Below are positions 34,501 to 49,372 of a stretch of DNA of 64,000 nucleotides, piece after piece. The DNA lies in the NCBI GenBank assembly GCA_003116995.1, contig BDSL01000077.1:1-64000 (forward strand), written 5' to 3'. Every line of letters starts with the position of its first letter. Position 1 is the stretch's first letter. The stretch comes from Yamagishiella unicocca (Eukaryota > Chlorophyta > Chlorophyceae > Chlamydomonadales > Volvocaceae). The notes below the pieces were generated by a model that worked only from the letters and a program-made list of their open reading frames with translations, was not told the origin of the DNA and made no database searches. Both the position numbers and the translations under genes were made by a program.

Positions 34501-37500
34501 CAGCCAGCAGGCCTCCCACCTTGACCTCCATCTCCTTCTCAGTGGGCGGGCGGATGCGGTAGCCGGGCAGGATGTCCTTGAACACCGCGAACAGCGACAG
34601 CAGAGCCAGGCGGGCGGTCTGGAGGGAAGGGGAGGGAAGTGAGGGGGGGGGGTGCTGGCTGGGAACGCGAAGCGATCTGGAGGATGCCTGTGCCCACATC
34701 ACTGCACCCACCCCTCTCGCCACGTATACATGCCCACCCGACCCAACCCGCCGCCACCCCGCCCCTTCTCCTCGGGCGATTTACCGGGTTTCTCTCCCCC
34801 CCGGCCGCCGTGGATTCGAGGATCCTCTTATACACCCCCCCCCCTTCGCACGGTTTTTCTCGCATCCACGGGTCTTCCTCGTAACCCCTCCGCACCATGC
34901 TGTCCTCGTCCGCCACCAGCGCCTGCAGGGTGCGCAGCTCCCCCGCACTGCCCTCGGGGGCCGCCAGCAGCTTCTGGGCCGCCACCGCAATGGCCTCCTG
35001 CAGCTTGGCGCGCCGCTCGGCGGGCTCCAGGGAGGACAGGTTCAGGCCGCGGAGGGCGGGGGGCAGCATGGCATCTGCGGGAGGGGGAAGGGAGGGGGGT
35101 GATGCGGGCGGGCGAAGGTCCATGCGTGTTTGCCAGCAACCAAATGCTCCTCTGAAGGTCCATGCGTGTTTGCCGGCAACCAAATGCTCCTCTCCTTTGA
35201 CAGGGTGTGAGGGCGTAACCCTCCGGCCCCCTCCCGGCCCCTCAGCCCTCACCCTCCGCCTTCTTTGCCGCCGCCGCCGCCTTCTTCTTCTCCTCCTTGG
35301 CCCTCCGCGTCTCCTCCTCCGCCGCCTTGCGCCGGGTCTCCGCCAGCGCCGCCTCCATGTCGTCTGTAATGGTCACACCCTCCACCTGCGGGGGAGAGGT
35401 GACAGACAGGGGGCGGGGTTAGGGCCTTAGGCGGGGGAGAGGAGGGGCGGGGCTAGGGCTTTAGGCGGGGGAGAGGAGGGGCGGGGTTAGGGCGTTAGGC
35501 GGGGGAGAGGCGGGGCGGGGTTAGGGCGTTAGGCGGGGGAGAGGAGGGTGACAGCGGTCGGGCGGTCGGGAAACCGGCGACGCCGGCCGCGGGAGCGGTT
35601 GTACATATGTACGGCACATCGATACGAACGCCCCTGGGTACGACACCACCTCGCGCCTCCTCCTCCGAGCAACCCGCCTTATCCAACCCCACCTGGATCG
35701 CCGCCGCCGCCGCGAGCGCCGCCTCCATCTCCGCCTCCTGCCTCCCCGCCGCTTGCTTGCCGCCGCGCCGCCGCGCCGCGGCGCCCTCCGCCGCCGCCGT
35801 CTTGTCGTACATGACGTCACCCGTGATGGTCTTGATCGGCAGCCCGGCAGACGACTTGTCTCTCAAGTCGTCCTGCGGGAGCGGCGGTTGGGGATGAGGG
35901 CCGCAATCCAGGGAGGGGAGGGGGCGGGTGTGTTTGCCGGGTGTCAAATTTCGCTGATCCATGGATGCGATGGGCTACGGCGGAGGTGCAGTTTCAGCAG
36001 TCACCCTAACCCCTGTAGGTGATGACCTACGGGTTCCCTCTCAACCCTCCCCGTGCCCCGATCCCTCCCCTGCCTCACCTCTTTTTCCTCCCTGCGGGTT
36101 TCCTCTCGCCTTGCCCCCCTCCCCCTCCCCTACCGTCGTCGCGTCCGTGTGTGTCGCATGCGCGCGTCTCCCGGTGTCCGAAGGCTATGCACACGCTACA
36201 TTTCCCCAGTCGCGTTACCGGGTCTATAATTGTAATCCCCCTCCCCTCCCCCCTCCCCCTCCCCCCCACCCTCCTCCCCCGTCCGCCCCCTGCACACCTT
36301 GACCCGCCGAGGGGCCTTTTCGTACGCCGCCGCCGCCTCATCATCCGACCCCTCCCGCTCCCCATCCTCCTCCTCCTCGTCATCCTCCTCTCCCTCCTCG
36401 CTGCCGCCTCCCTCCGCCGCCTTCTTGCGCGCGTCCGCCGCCTCCTTGGCCTGCCGCTCCTGCTTGTCTCGAATGGACCTGCAGTCGAGGCAGGGCACAG
36501 GCGGGAGTTAGAGGCAGCATCGAGAGGAATGAGAGGGATGAGAGGAATGAGAGGAATGAGAGGGATGAGAGGAATGAGAGGAATAAGAGGAATGAGAGGA
36601 ATGAGAGGAATGAGAGGGATGAGAGGGATGAGAGGAATGAGAGGAATGAGAGGAATGAGAGGAATGAGAGGAATGAGAGGGATGAGAGGAATGAGAGGAA
36701 TGAGAGGGATGAGAGGAATGAGAGGAATGAGAGGAATGAGAGGAATGAGAGGAATGAGAGGAATGAGAGGAATGAGAGGGATGAGAGGAATGAGAGGGAT
36801 GAGAGGGATGAGAGGAATGAGAGGAATGAGAGGAATGAGAGGGATGAGAGGAATGAGAGGGATGAGAGGAATGAGAGGGATGAGAGGAATGAGAGGAATG
36901 AGAGGAATGAGAGGAATGAGAGGAATGAGAGGAATGAGAGGAATGAGAGGGATGAGAGGAATGAGAGGGATGAGAGGAATGAGAGGGATGAGAGGAATGA
37001 GAGGGATGAGAGGAATGAGAGGAATGAGAGGGATGAGAGGAATGAGAGGAATGAGAGGAATGAGAGGAATGAGAGGAATGAGAGGAATGAGAGGAATGAG
37101 AGGAATGAGAGGGATGAGAGGAATGAGAGGGATGAGAGGAATGAGAGGAATGAGAGGGATGAGAGGAATGAGAGGAATGAGAGGAATGAGAGGAATGAGA
37201 GGAATGAGAGGAATGCAGAGGCAGGAGGGGCGCCAGCGCAGGAAAGGAGGTAAGGAGGGAGGAGATGCATCTCGGTGAGGGGAAAGCCCCCGCCCCACTC
37301 CACTTATTTCTTTCGTTTCTTTGTCGGCGCAATGGGTCGTCCTCTCTGCCTCGCTCCGCTTCCCCCCCCGCCCGCCAGAGACTCCGCACCCAACGGCAGG
37401 TCGGTTGCGGGGCTGGTGGAGGCTTGCAGCGACCGCAGCACAGCAGCAGGTGGGCTGTAGGTTTGCCTGGAGCTAACCCTTGGCTCCCTCGCCGGAGCTA

Positions 37501-39148
37501 TCCCTTGGCTCCCTTCCTGGAGCTGCTCCTGTGGCTGTAGCTGCTGGAAGGCGGGCGGCGGAGGCCGCTCTGCTGCTGAGCTGGATCCGCGGCACGGCCA
37601 CGCGCGCCGCTTGCTTCTCTCTTCCCCCCCTGGAGCAACCCTGCGCGCGTTGCTCCAGGGAGGGAAGAGGGATGCAGGCGGCCTCCTCCCCTCCGCTTCC
37701 CCCCAGCGTGCAAGCACACAGCCATCACCACGCTGCAGGGCAGCTCAGCTTCCCCAAGCGGCACGCAAGGACACGTCAGCAAGCTGTCGCGGAGGACGGC
37801 GGCACATTGTGGTGCGGCTGGAGGTGGCGGAGTGGCGGCGGAGGACGCCAGCGGAGAGGAGCGGAGTGGCAGCGGAGGGGAGCGGAGAGGAGCGCCGGTG
37901 CCCCCGGGTAGGGATAGGAGGGGAGGAGGGCGGCTCCGTCCCCCCCCCCGACGCTACCCGTAATGGCCCGCCCAATCACCTGACCGGCGACCCGCCCTTT
38001 GCACCCTTAAGTGCACCATCAGGTTTGAACCACCGGCTTTGCGAAGCAGACCCCGAGCCCCCGAACCGAAGCCCCGGGAGCAAGGGAAGTGGAGGAGCCC
38101 ATGATGTCCACCTTTAGGGTTTTGGGTTTATTTTCCCGTGCTGTCCGCCAGCCGCCCTTCCCAAAGCGCTGGCCAGCCGCTGCTGCCCTCGCCCGGCGCC
38201 CTCCACCACCAACGCTGCCTTACACCTCTTTCTGTTTCATGTTGTTTACCGTTGAATAACAAACCGATGCGCCCACCCCGAGGATGGCCGCGGCTGCTTC
38301 GCCTCCTGTGTCGATTCATCGGTCCCCTCTACCCCTTCCACACCCAGTCCTCAGCCGCCGCGACCCATATCACGACGCACACGCCCCACCCGCTTGGCAC
38401 CCTTCCTCCCCCGGTCCGCTCTCTCCCGTCCGTTGCCCCCAGCGCCAACGTCAGCAGCGTGCCATCTGATGCAAACACCCAGAAACCCAGATATATAGAT
38501 ATCCAGATACCCAGGTATCCAGATACCTAGATACCCCGATACCTAGATACCTAGATACCTAGATACCCAGATATCCAGGTATCGCAACTACCGTGGCCCC
38601 AACACATCCCTTGAGCCCTGCTGCAGGGCCCCCTAGCTGGAAGCCCCGAAAGCACAGCCACCCCCCGTGTCCTCCCAACGGGAACTACCCAATCGATTGC
38701 TTCTGGGAGGCCCCGTCCGGGCCGTGTTCGAGACGGGGTGCGGACTTACTTGTCGAGCTCTGCTTTGTTGAGCTTTTCCAGAAAGCCCAGCTGACGGCGA
38801 TGCTCCTCCACAAACTCCAGGTCCTCGTCGCTGACATCTAAATCGGATGCGTCGCTGGCGTCGGCCTTGCCGATGAGCGGGACGTCCTGCAGCGCCGCGC
38901 CGCCGCCACCCTTCTTCTGCGACACATCGGCCAAGTAGAGACGGCGGACGGTCAGGAAACTGGGCATTCCGGTATGTGGGCGCCTTCCATAGACGACGTG
39001 TTTGCTGCGGAATTGACCCCGACTCAACGGTGTTCGGCTTCAGCTTCTTCTTCGGCCCATGCTTTTGCGCGCCGGCGCCGGCGCCACCTGGCCGAGCTCG
39101 CGGTTGCTGCCCTCCGTGAGGTTTCTGTTGTTGTTTCTTTTTGCTCAT
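28530..39148 (-). CDS. NOC3: Nucleolar complex protein 3 (NOC3/CBF family)
   Basis: Noc3 works with Noc2 in pre-60S ribosome maturation and export in the nucleolus and is also linked to replication licensing in yeast. Exons: about 39148-39030, about 39020-38750, 36478-36298, 35872-35693, 35385-35253, 35074-34896, 34618-34520, 34065-34006, 33551-33408, 32872-32723, 32308-32188, 31839-31727, 31080-30857, 30605-30407, 30113-29719 and 29496-28530; all but the first junction agree in phase, giving about 1,180 residues. Family signatures in order: DLDVSDEDLEFVEEHRR; SSAGLPIKTITGDV; ALLSLFAVFKDILPGYRIRP with PTEKEMEVKVSKEVAKTREY; CLCGLLAAHPHFNYTSDIL; LFEIYFRVLKHC; LNVDRRDLYVQLYDMLLQ; MQRTAAFVKRMAG; YDAFCSDPSEAGALATTLWE with HYHPHLAQAA. 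The C-terminus adds acidic, Gly-rich and Lys/Gly-rich stretches. The first exon (MSKKKQQQKPHGG) and the second lie in different frames without an obvious intron between them. Introns carry many tandem and dispersed repeats. Confidence 0.92.
31380..31725. repeat. CTGCTGGGCCCC-type minisatellite in NOC3 intron
   Basis: Units of 12-13 bases, CTGCTGGGCCCC and CTGCTGCCCCCC with variants, are repeated about 27 times just inside the donor end of the intron between exons 31839-31727 and 31080-30857. Confidence 0.9.
33092..33168. repeat. Tandem hairpin-forming repeats in NOC3 intron
   Basis: CGTTAGGCCG and CGGCCTAACG flank an 8-base spacer at 33127-33154, a perfect 10-bp inverted repeat. A slightly diverged copy (CGTTAAGCCG, CGGCCCAACG) with the same spacer lies at 33092-33119, and a further half copy at about 33160-33168. 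Confidence 0.85.
33816..34001. repeat. 15-bp C-rich minisatellite in NOC3 intron
   Basis: About 12 tandem copies of CTGTCCCCCCTCCCG, some with CTGCCC, next to the donor of exon 34065-34006. Confidence 0.92.
34803..34885 (+). repeat. Intronic dispersed repeats, motif C followed by motif B
   Basis: GCCGTGGATTCGAGGATCC then CTCTTATACACCCC (motif C) is followed by GCACGGTTTTTCTCGCATCC and ACGGGTCTTCCTCG (motif B). It lies inside the NOC3 intron 34619-34895. Motif C also appears near 1843, 53298 and, as a reverse fragment, near 12580. Confidence 0.8.
35411..35545. repeat. 34-bp minisatellite in NOC3 intron
   Basis: Four copies with a period of 34 (TTAGGCGGGGGAGAGG at about 35427, 35461, 35495 and 35529), each followed by a GGGGCGGGGTTAGGGC-type segment. 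Confidence 0.9.
36133..36241 (+). repeat. Intronic dispersed repeat, motif A, long copy
   Basis: Carries ACCGTCGTCGCGTCCGTGTG, GTGTCCGAAGGCTATGCAC and the core CAGTCGCGTTACCGGGTC ending in TGTAATCCCC. It lies in a NOC3 intron and is antisense to the gene. It nearly matches 380-510 in the SET gene. Confidence 0.85.
36522..37214. repeat. 9-bp minisatellite, about 77 copies, in NOC3 intron
   Basis: Uninterrupted tandem array of GAGAGGAAT and its one-base variant GAGAGGGAT. It fills about 0.7 kb of the 2.3-kb intron between exons 38750 and 36478. All frames stay open across it because the unit is a multiple of three, so the long open frames (Met-Arg-Gly repeats on one strand, Ser/His and Ile/Pro/Leu repeats on the other) are artefacts. 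Confidence 0.96.
38475..38585. repeat. AGATACC-type simple repeat in NOC3 intron
   Basis: Short units such as AGATACCTAGATACC and AGATATCCAGATACCC occur in tandem, near the donor end of the long second intron. Confidence 0.85.
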
Positions 39149-41202
39149 GCTAACAATTGGCGAGCAAATGCTTGGCCAAAGTCGACTGTCAACTCACAGT
39201 GGTTTCCAAATTAATTCAGAAGGATTAATGTTGGTGTTAAGCCACATAATAAACGTATTGTGCGAACGCTGACATGTTCGTCGTCCTACACAATCCGTTA
39301 TAGAAAACGGCCACATTTGGCCTGACCATGCCAAACCTCTATGCGAAGCCCTTAGACTGTACGCGACCCAAGGAAGTAGTTATTGCAAAGAAATTACGGA
39401 ACACCCCTTTGATAATGGGGGTGTAGAAGTTGACCGGTCGGCCGTCGGGAGGGGCAACCATCGCGCTCTGGGTAATGTTAAAGAGGCCGATTTAATACGA
39501 CACACCTTGAATCCTGGCATACAGCTATAGTTGGTGCAAAACCACGATCCGTAAGACGGCTGTGTGCGCTCGCTCCGATAGGCCCTGGTATGCTGTGGTT
39601 TAAAATATGCTGTGGTATGCCGTGGGGGGAAGCACAGGCCTTCACAGGGGGGGAGATAGAGAGAGAGACAACCGTCCTCAGACGGGAGGTGGACAGATGA
39701 GGGTCAGAGGGGGATGAGGACAGCGGTGTCACCCATCACGTGACCAACGCGGCCAAGTCCGCAACGGACTGCACCGCCCTACACCTCCCCCTCCATCCCA
39801 TTCAACCCTGGCATGTTTACCGGGGACCTTGCTTGCTGCTATCGCGCTCTGTCGTACCCATGCCCCATAAAAACGGTTGACAGGAAACGGCGAGGAACGG
39901 CAAGGATTCGCGCGACGGCGCAGGAAAGTGTTAGGACGGGCTTGAGAGGCGCATGAAGGCATGCCTTTTATGAACGTTCAGAGGCGGACGCTGTCACGGA
40001 GACCAGAGGCAGTGCCATCATGGAGGATCAGGAGTGTGGATTCGCAGCGGTGTTAGGGACGCTTTGTCTGGGCAGGTCTGGGCACACGGTGCCACACCTT
40101 CCTCAAGCGTACCCCCAAAGTAGACGCGAGAGGTCGGCCACCAGAGCTGGCCTTGGGGAGGTAGGTGACTCGCTATAAGGTGACTGCTTCTAAGGCAGGG
40201 GGGCATGCCAGAGTGTGCGTGGGCTTGTGTACGTGCATCTGCTGTCAGCTTTGGTCAGCGTTCACCAACGGTAGAGTTTTGCGCCATGGCCGCGTAAGGA
40301 TCTTCCAGGAAGAATACAAACTTGATACGTATTCCTTCTGCTTGCATTTCGGAATGTGTTCACTTGCGTGGTGGGACGAGCACGCCGGCAAGGATTGCCT
40401 CAACGCGTGGCATGGCCGTAAGCGCCCGCCGGGCAGGGTGATGCCACAAAACGTGGAAGCGACAAAGGCAATGAATCTTATCCAGCATCAGTTTGCACCC
40501 AAATGGAACGCCCGTAACGCCGTAAGCGGTCTCTCGACATGGTATTGCCGTTACGTGAAGGTTCGTCAACATCATTTTTCGCGAACAATCTTGAACTGCG
40601 CTGGATGTAGACCCACAAACCTGGGCATTAAAGCGGTCAGCCAGTACAGGGTATGAAGCTATGAACGGGTGCGATACTACGACTGCTTGCGTGGAAGGCA
40701 TGATACGCGCAGCAGCACATCTACAGAATAAACAGCACAGGCAGAGAGTTTGACTGAGCTCTTGTACTGGGCTGTGCTGACTTCGACAGAGGGAGATGCA
40801 ACCAACGTCCGTGCCCAAACGGCCGCCGGGCCTGTCATGTGAGATAAAGCTATATAAATAGATGTCCTTTAAAATTCTGAATTTGTAGCTGCGAGTGGGT
40901 TTGTGCTGAGATGGACTTTTGTAAGGCCTGCGTCAGCTCACATGGGGGGGGCCTGGCCGTGGAAAGTGCCTCGACCAATTGGCATCTTCCCGCAGACCAA
41001 TACCTTTCAGCAGGAACTCAATACCAATCTACTTCAAATATGAGTTAGGTAATGTTTCAACACTTTAGCACCTTTCTAGACGCTGAGCCAACACCACCCC
41101 CCGGGCGGCGCGTTGAACCGGATGGTGACCGTGGGCACCCAGCCTCCCATTTTTGGTGTCTCTGCGTCGTATGGTAGCCTCCTTGCTCTTGGTGCAGCGC
41201 CT
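39149..41202. other. Divergent intergenic region between NOC3 and the kinase gene
   Basis: About 2 kb shared by two divergently oriented genes, so it should hold both promoters. A reverse motif-A-like fragment (CCCCATAAAAACGGTTGAC) lies at 39862-39880. Short open frames occur at 40165-40818 on both strands without family resemblance. No clear TATA box or RNA gene is identified. Confidence 0.45.
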
Positions 41203-45580
<4,378 letters not shown>

Positions 45581-48543
45581 GCGAGCGAGGCCCGGTGCGC
45601 GGCAATATCTGGGCCGGGGCTCGGCCGCGATGCGCACGCACATGAATGCGCTGTAGGCGCGAATGTTGCGTCGGCCGGAGTGCAGTCCGGAGAATATTGC
45701 CAGGAGAGCTGCCTCACGGGCGGCCGGGCGTCTGCGTCGGCCCTGGTGGCCCTGCTCGTGCGCGGCTCGGTCACCAAGGGCCGTTAGAAGTCGATGATGC
45801 GTATTGAAGTGGTTCTGCACAAATTGCGTGCACCTTTGCTACGCATGTCGCTTGCTGCTTGGAGGCGCCTAGACCCCGGCAGCTCTGCATCCGCATTCGG
45901 GGAGCGTGGAAAGGCTTGCGGCTCGGTCGGGGGGAGGGGTAGGTGCAGCGCCACCGCTGACGGTCCGCCAGGCTTCCTTCCCTGCTCTTAGCAGTGCCGT
46001 TAGTGAGTTTTGTGCTCCAAATTATATTTGGTATTCTGACAATCCCGTGAATGCCCTTCAGGGGCGACATGCGGGGGGAAGGGAATGCTGTTGGCGGGAG
46101 GTCTGGGCAGAGCCGGCCGGGGAGCCGTCAGCGGCCCACTACGCTGCGCTATGGGACTTCAAGTTTCATGTCCAACGTGTGGCCGCCCAGACAGACCCGG
46201 CCTGCTAGTGATAGCGGCAGCCTGTTCCTCTCGTACACGGCATGCCCCAGCATATCGTCCTTTCTCTTGCCAAAAAAGAACGATGCACTTGCATGTATGC
46301 ACACGGGGGCGCGCCTTCATGGCGCTATCCCCCAACCCGCCTTTGGTCGGCACCGCCAAAGGCGGCTCTTCGTACCCTGGGTGCACAGTTTTGCCTTCGT
46401 TGTTTTGTATTGTTGTGTAAATGTGCTGTGTGGCGGCGGCGATATGTGTGCGGTGGCATATTGCGGCGTCGCGCTCAACTAGGGCGGGGATTGCGAATCC
46501 GTTATGATGGGCGCTACGAGTCTGGGCGATTCTGCTGGATGAAGCTGCGACAGGTTGTCGCCTGACGTTGGTGGGTAGATCGGTGGGACGGAGCCGTCCT
46601 TCGGTTGCGCAGTCTGTAGGGTGAGGCAGGGCCGTCGCGACGGTGGGGTGAGCAACAGTAGCTGAGCAGTGCACTCCCAACGGTCCGACCTAAATCATAA
46701 TGGAGTTCTGGTGCCGCGGTGCGAGGGGCGCGGCGTAGTGAGGACGGCGGGTGTGTTCGGAGTGCATGTGGGAGTTTGGGGGGAAGTAGGAATGGTGCTT
46801 CCTGTAGTACGTCAAATGTTGGCGGGGTGGTACATATGCGTTGGGGCAAAGCAGTACGAGTGTGGGGGTCACGGTCTACTAGCACATTGGTCGTGCTGCC
46901 CCGATATCATTCATCATCGTGTGTATAGGCTACCCGGCGTCACAATGGCTAGTGTCTGGATGCGCGCAGCCGTATCGGGTATGGGACTGGCGACATATGT
47001 GCTGCTTGGCCCATGATATCAGCATAGCGGCAGTGTGAGGTGGCCCCGTACTAGGGTGTTCGCACGCTTACTGGCGTCAGACATGTTGGGCGAGAGAGTG
47101 TGTGCAGCTAGCGTGGGGTTGCGCGAGGCTGGGCTGCTTTCCCTTTCCCGATGTACAAGCTCTGCTGAATAACATGTCCGGGTGAGCACATGGTACACGA
47201 GAGCCTTGGTTTGGTGGTGTGGTGTCGTGCCGGATATGTCACTGGCAGACAATCTCTGCTGGCTGACCGCCTCGCAGCTGTCGCAACGGACCGTAATAAT
47301 CTGCATCCTGAAGGAATATCGGAAAGTACGGAGACGTGCTAGGTACAAGTAATTACTTACTTCGGCACTTCATTCGCAAGGGGGAATGGGAGGAAGGATT
47401 GCATGCCCACCTACACCCAAATAGCGCCGAATGTGCTTGGCAAAAATAGTAACCATCGCATGTCGTTTTGACCGAGTACATTGCTCATCCCGAAGCGCTC
47501 CCAAAGTCCGTCTTTCCCAGGGTCGTCTAACCGCACCATACTTTCGAGCGCAGCATGCTGTCTTCCCGTTGCCTCGGCCCCGCAGCTGTGACTCGGCAGC
47601 TGGCGAGTCACAGCTGCCGTTTGGTCTGTTTTCGTAATGCTCCCCGCCAGGATAGTGAGGGCTGGTGGTTGGGCTTCATGACGGACTGCCGCCAGTGTCA
47701 CACCGAACAGCGACAGGATTGGCACATGCGATTACCAAACCGTGCATAGCGCCGTCATGACGCGTGTGTATCATCATCGTACATCAATGTGTGCATCACG
47801 ACGGCAGGTCTATCACACGCTTGTGCATGTAGCTGCCGCAACCGCCCTAAACCCCATCACCACCACTTTTCATGCGTAGAATGTGGCGTACGTGAGCAAT
47901 GGGTAACAGTAACGGGAAATCAATCCATATATTGTTTGTGACCAAAGAAAGCCTGCGTTGTAAACTGACAAACGTCTAAGATCTCGTCACGTCCCGGCTT
48001 CAGCTCAGGAGTCCATAGGGGCAGGCAATGCTCCGGAATCTTGCAGGCCATACACGCGCAACCCTCACCACCACCAGAAGAATGCAGTCCACGATCTGGT
48101 GCGACCTATACAACGCACCTGGTTCACCTGGCCTGCGGAGGCGTCTCACAGAGGCCCACGTGGCCTGTTCCAGGTATGCCCGTCCCACTTCCTGCCTCAC
48201 AACACAGGATTGACTTATACTGCCTCGTGCCACTGCTGCTGTGCGCGCAACCCTGCTCTCCCTGCTCTCAACACGCAGCGCTCACCCAACGACGACATTC
48301 CAGACGATCAATCGAAACAAGTAATGGCGTCCTCGCGTCCTCGACAACCCAAAATGGAGGAAAATGGTAGACCACCGGGAGATGTACTGGAAGCATGGCC
48401 CGGGTCCCATTTGCTACAAGTCTCGCTAACTAAGGTGTCGTTGCACCTGTTCTCGCTATGCCCCATTGTCCCTGTTAGGTACAGCCCGCTGCCGGCAGGC
48501 GCCATGCCCGTTCGTAACCGCCGCTGCGACCAACGCAGTCAGC
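45581..48543. other. Long intergenic region, no gene recognised
   Basis: It holds the kinase 3' UTR and the cytochrome b5 3' flank (convergent genes). Open frames are short, on both strands, and lack family signatures or splice-consistent partners. A strong hairpin lies at 47582-47617. Confidence 0.45.
47582..47617. repeat. Perfect 14-bp inverted repeat
   Basis: GCAGCTGTGACTCG, an 8-base loop GCAGCTGG, then CGAGTCACAGCTGC. The stem is perfect and the loop repeats the GCAGCTG of the stem. Confidence 0.9.
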
Positions 48544-49372
48544 TCATTTCCGGCTGGAGAAGTAAAAGTTGAGGGCCAATGCTACCATGAGTATGAGGAT
48601 GGGTAGGATGACGTGAAAGGCCCGCGTCGCGGCTCCCTTCTGCGCCTGCTGCGCACTTCGGCTTTGTGGTGGGACTTGGGCGACGGCTGGCGCACTATCG
48701 CCACCCTGCACCGTAGGCCAGCAAGGGAAAGCGATCACAAATCAGTAGCTGCAGCCATGTAAGTCATGGACACGGGAAGGGGGCTCGCGCCAGCGTCCCT
48801 GCTCACCCAACGTAGCTGACCGACCGTCAGCTAACAAACACAGCACGCGCCTAGACCCCACCAACACACTTTCCGTTCGTACGATCTGTGCGCACCTCAT
48901 ATTCGCCGATTATGTACTTGTCCAATAGCTTTTTGGCAGAGTTGCTGTGCCCGATTTCCTCGAAATCTTGCGTTGCATCCTTGCCTGCACGTGGGCGAAG
49001 GAATCCGCATCCAAAGCCATTACCATCTTTTTGGCCAGCAAGTATGTCCTGAACTGATTCAATTCACGGAAAGCCTCGTCGTGCTTGGCGGGAACCTGCC
49101 AGCCCGTGGGTGCAACGCATGCCACAGTCGTGCACGAAGTCCCCACAAGGTAGTTCCAAAAGCATGGACGGCTGATGCCTGCGTATCATTCATACCAAGG
49201 GCGATCACCTCCCTCCATACCTACCTGTTGAATGAACGATTATGTCATAGCCGCCCGGATGCTCCTCCAAGAATTCTGTCACATCGTAGACTTTGCCATG
49301 AACAACAATCCAGCATGACTTGTCATTGGTGTGGGCCTTGATGTCCGTGAGCGAGTAAATTTTGCTCGACAT
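48544..49372 (-). CDS. CYB5: Cytochrome b5, tail-anchored
   Basis: Exons 49372-49225, 48984-48896 and 48705-48544 agree in phase (GTAGGT and GTGCGC donors; GTGCAG and CTGCAG... acceptors) and give 132 residues. The heme domain begins [14 protein letters not shown] and has [20 protein letters not shown] with the first axial His in HPGG, and [19 protein letters not shown] with the second axial His. A polar Gln/Ser/Ala linker follows, then one C-terminal membrane segment ([20 protein letters not shown]) and a short basic tail SSRK. This is the usual layout of ER or outer-mitochondrial tail-anchored cytochrome b5, an electron donor to desaturases, hydroxylases and P450s. The very C-terminal charge that decides ER versus mitochondria is weakly positive, so location is open. 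Confidence 0.95.

Noticed and set aside
35405..35545. TTAGGGC-containing 34-bp repeats as interstitial telomere
   Set aside because: The TTAGGG is embedded once per 34-bp unit and not in tandem heptamers or octamers as in algal telomeres.
36019..37298. Long open frames on both strands with Met-Arg-Gly, Ser-His and Ile-Pro-Leu repeats
   Set aside because: They are produced by a 9-bp tandem array that keeps all frames open; the region is an intron of NOC3 by phase-matched flanking exons.
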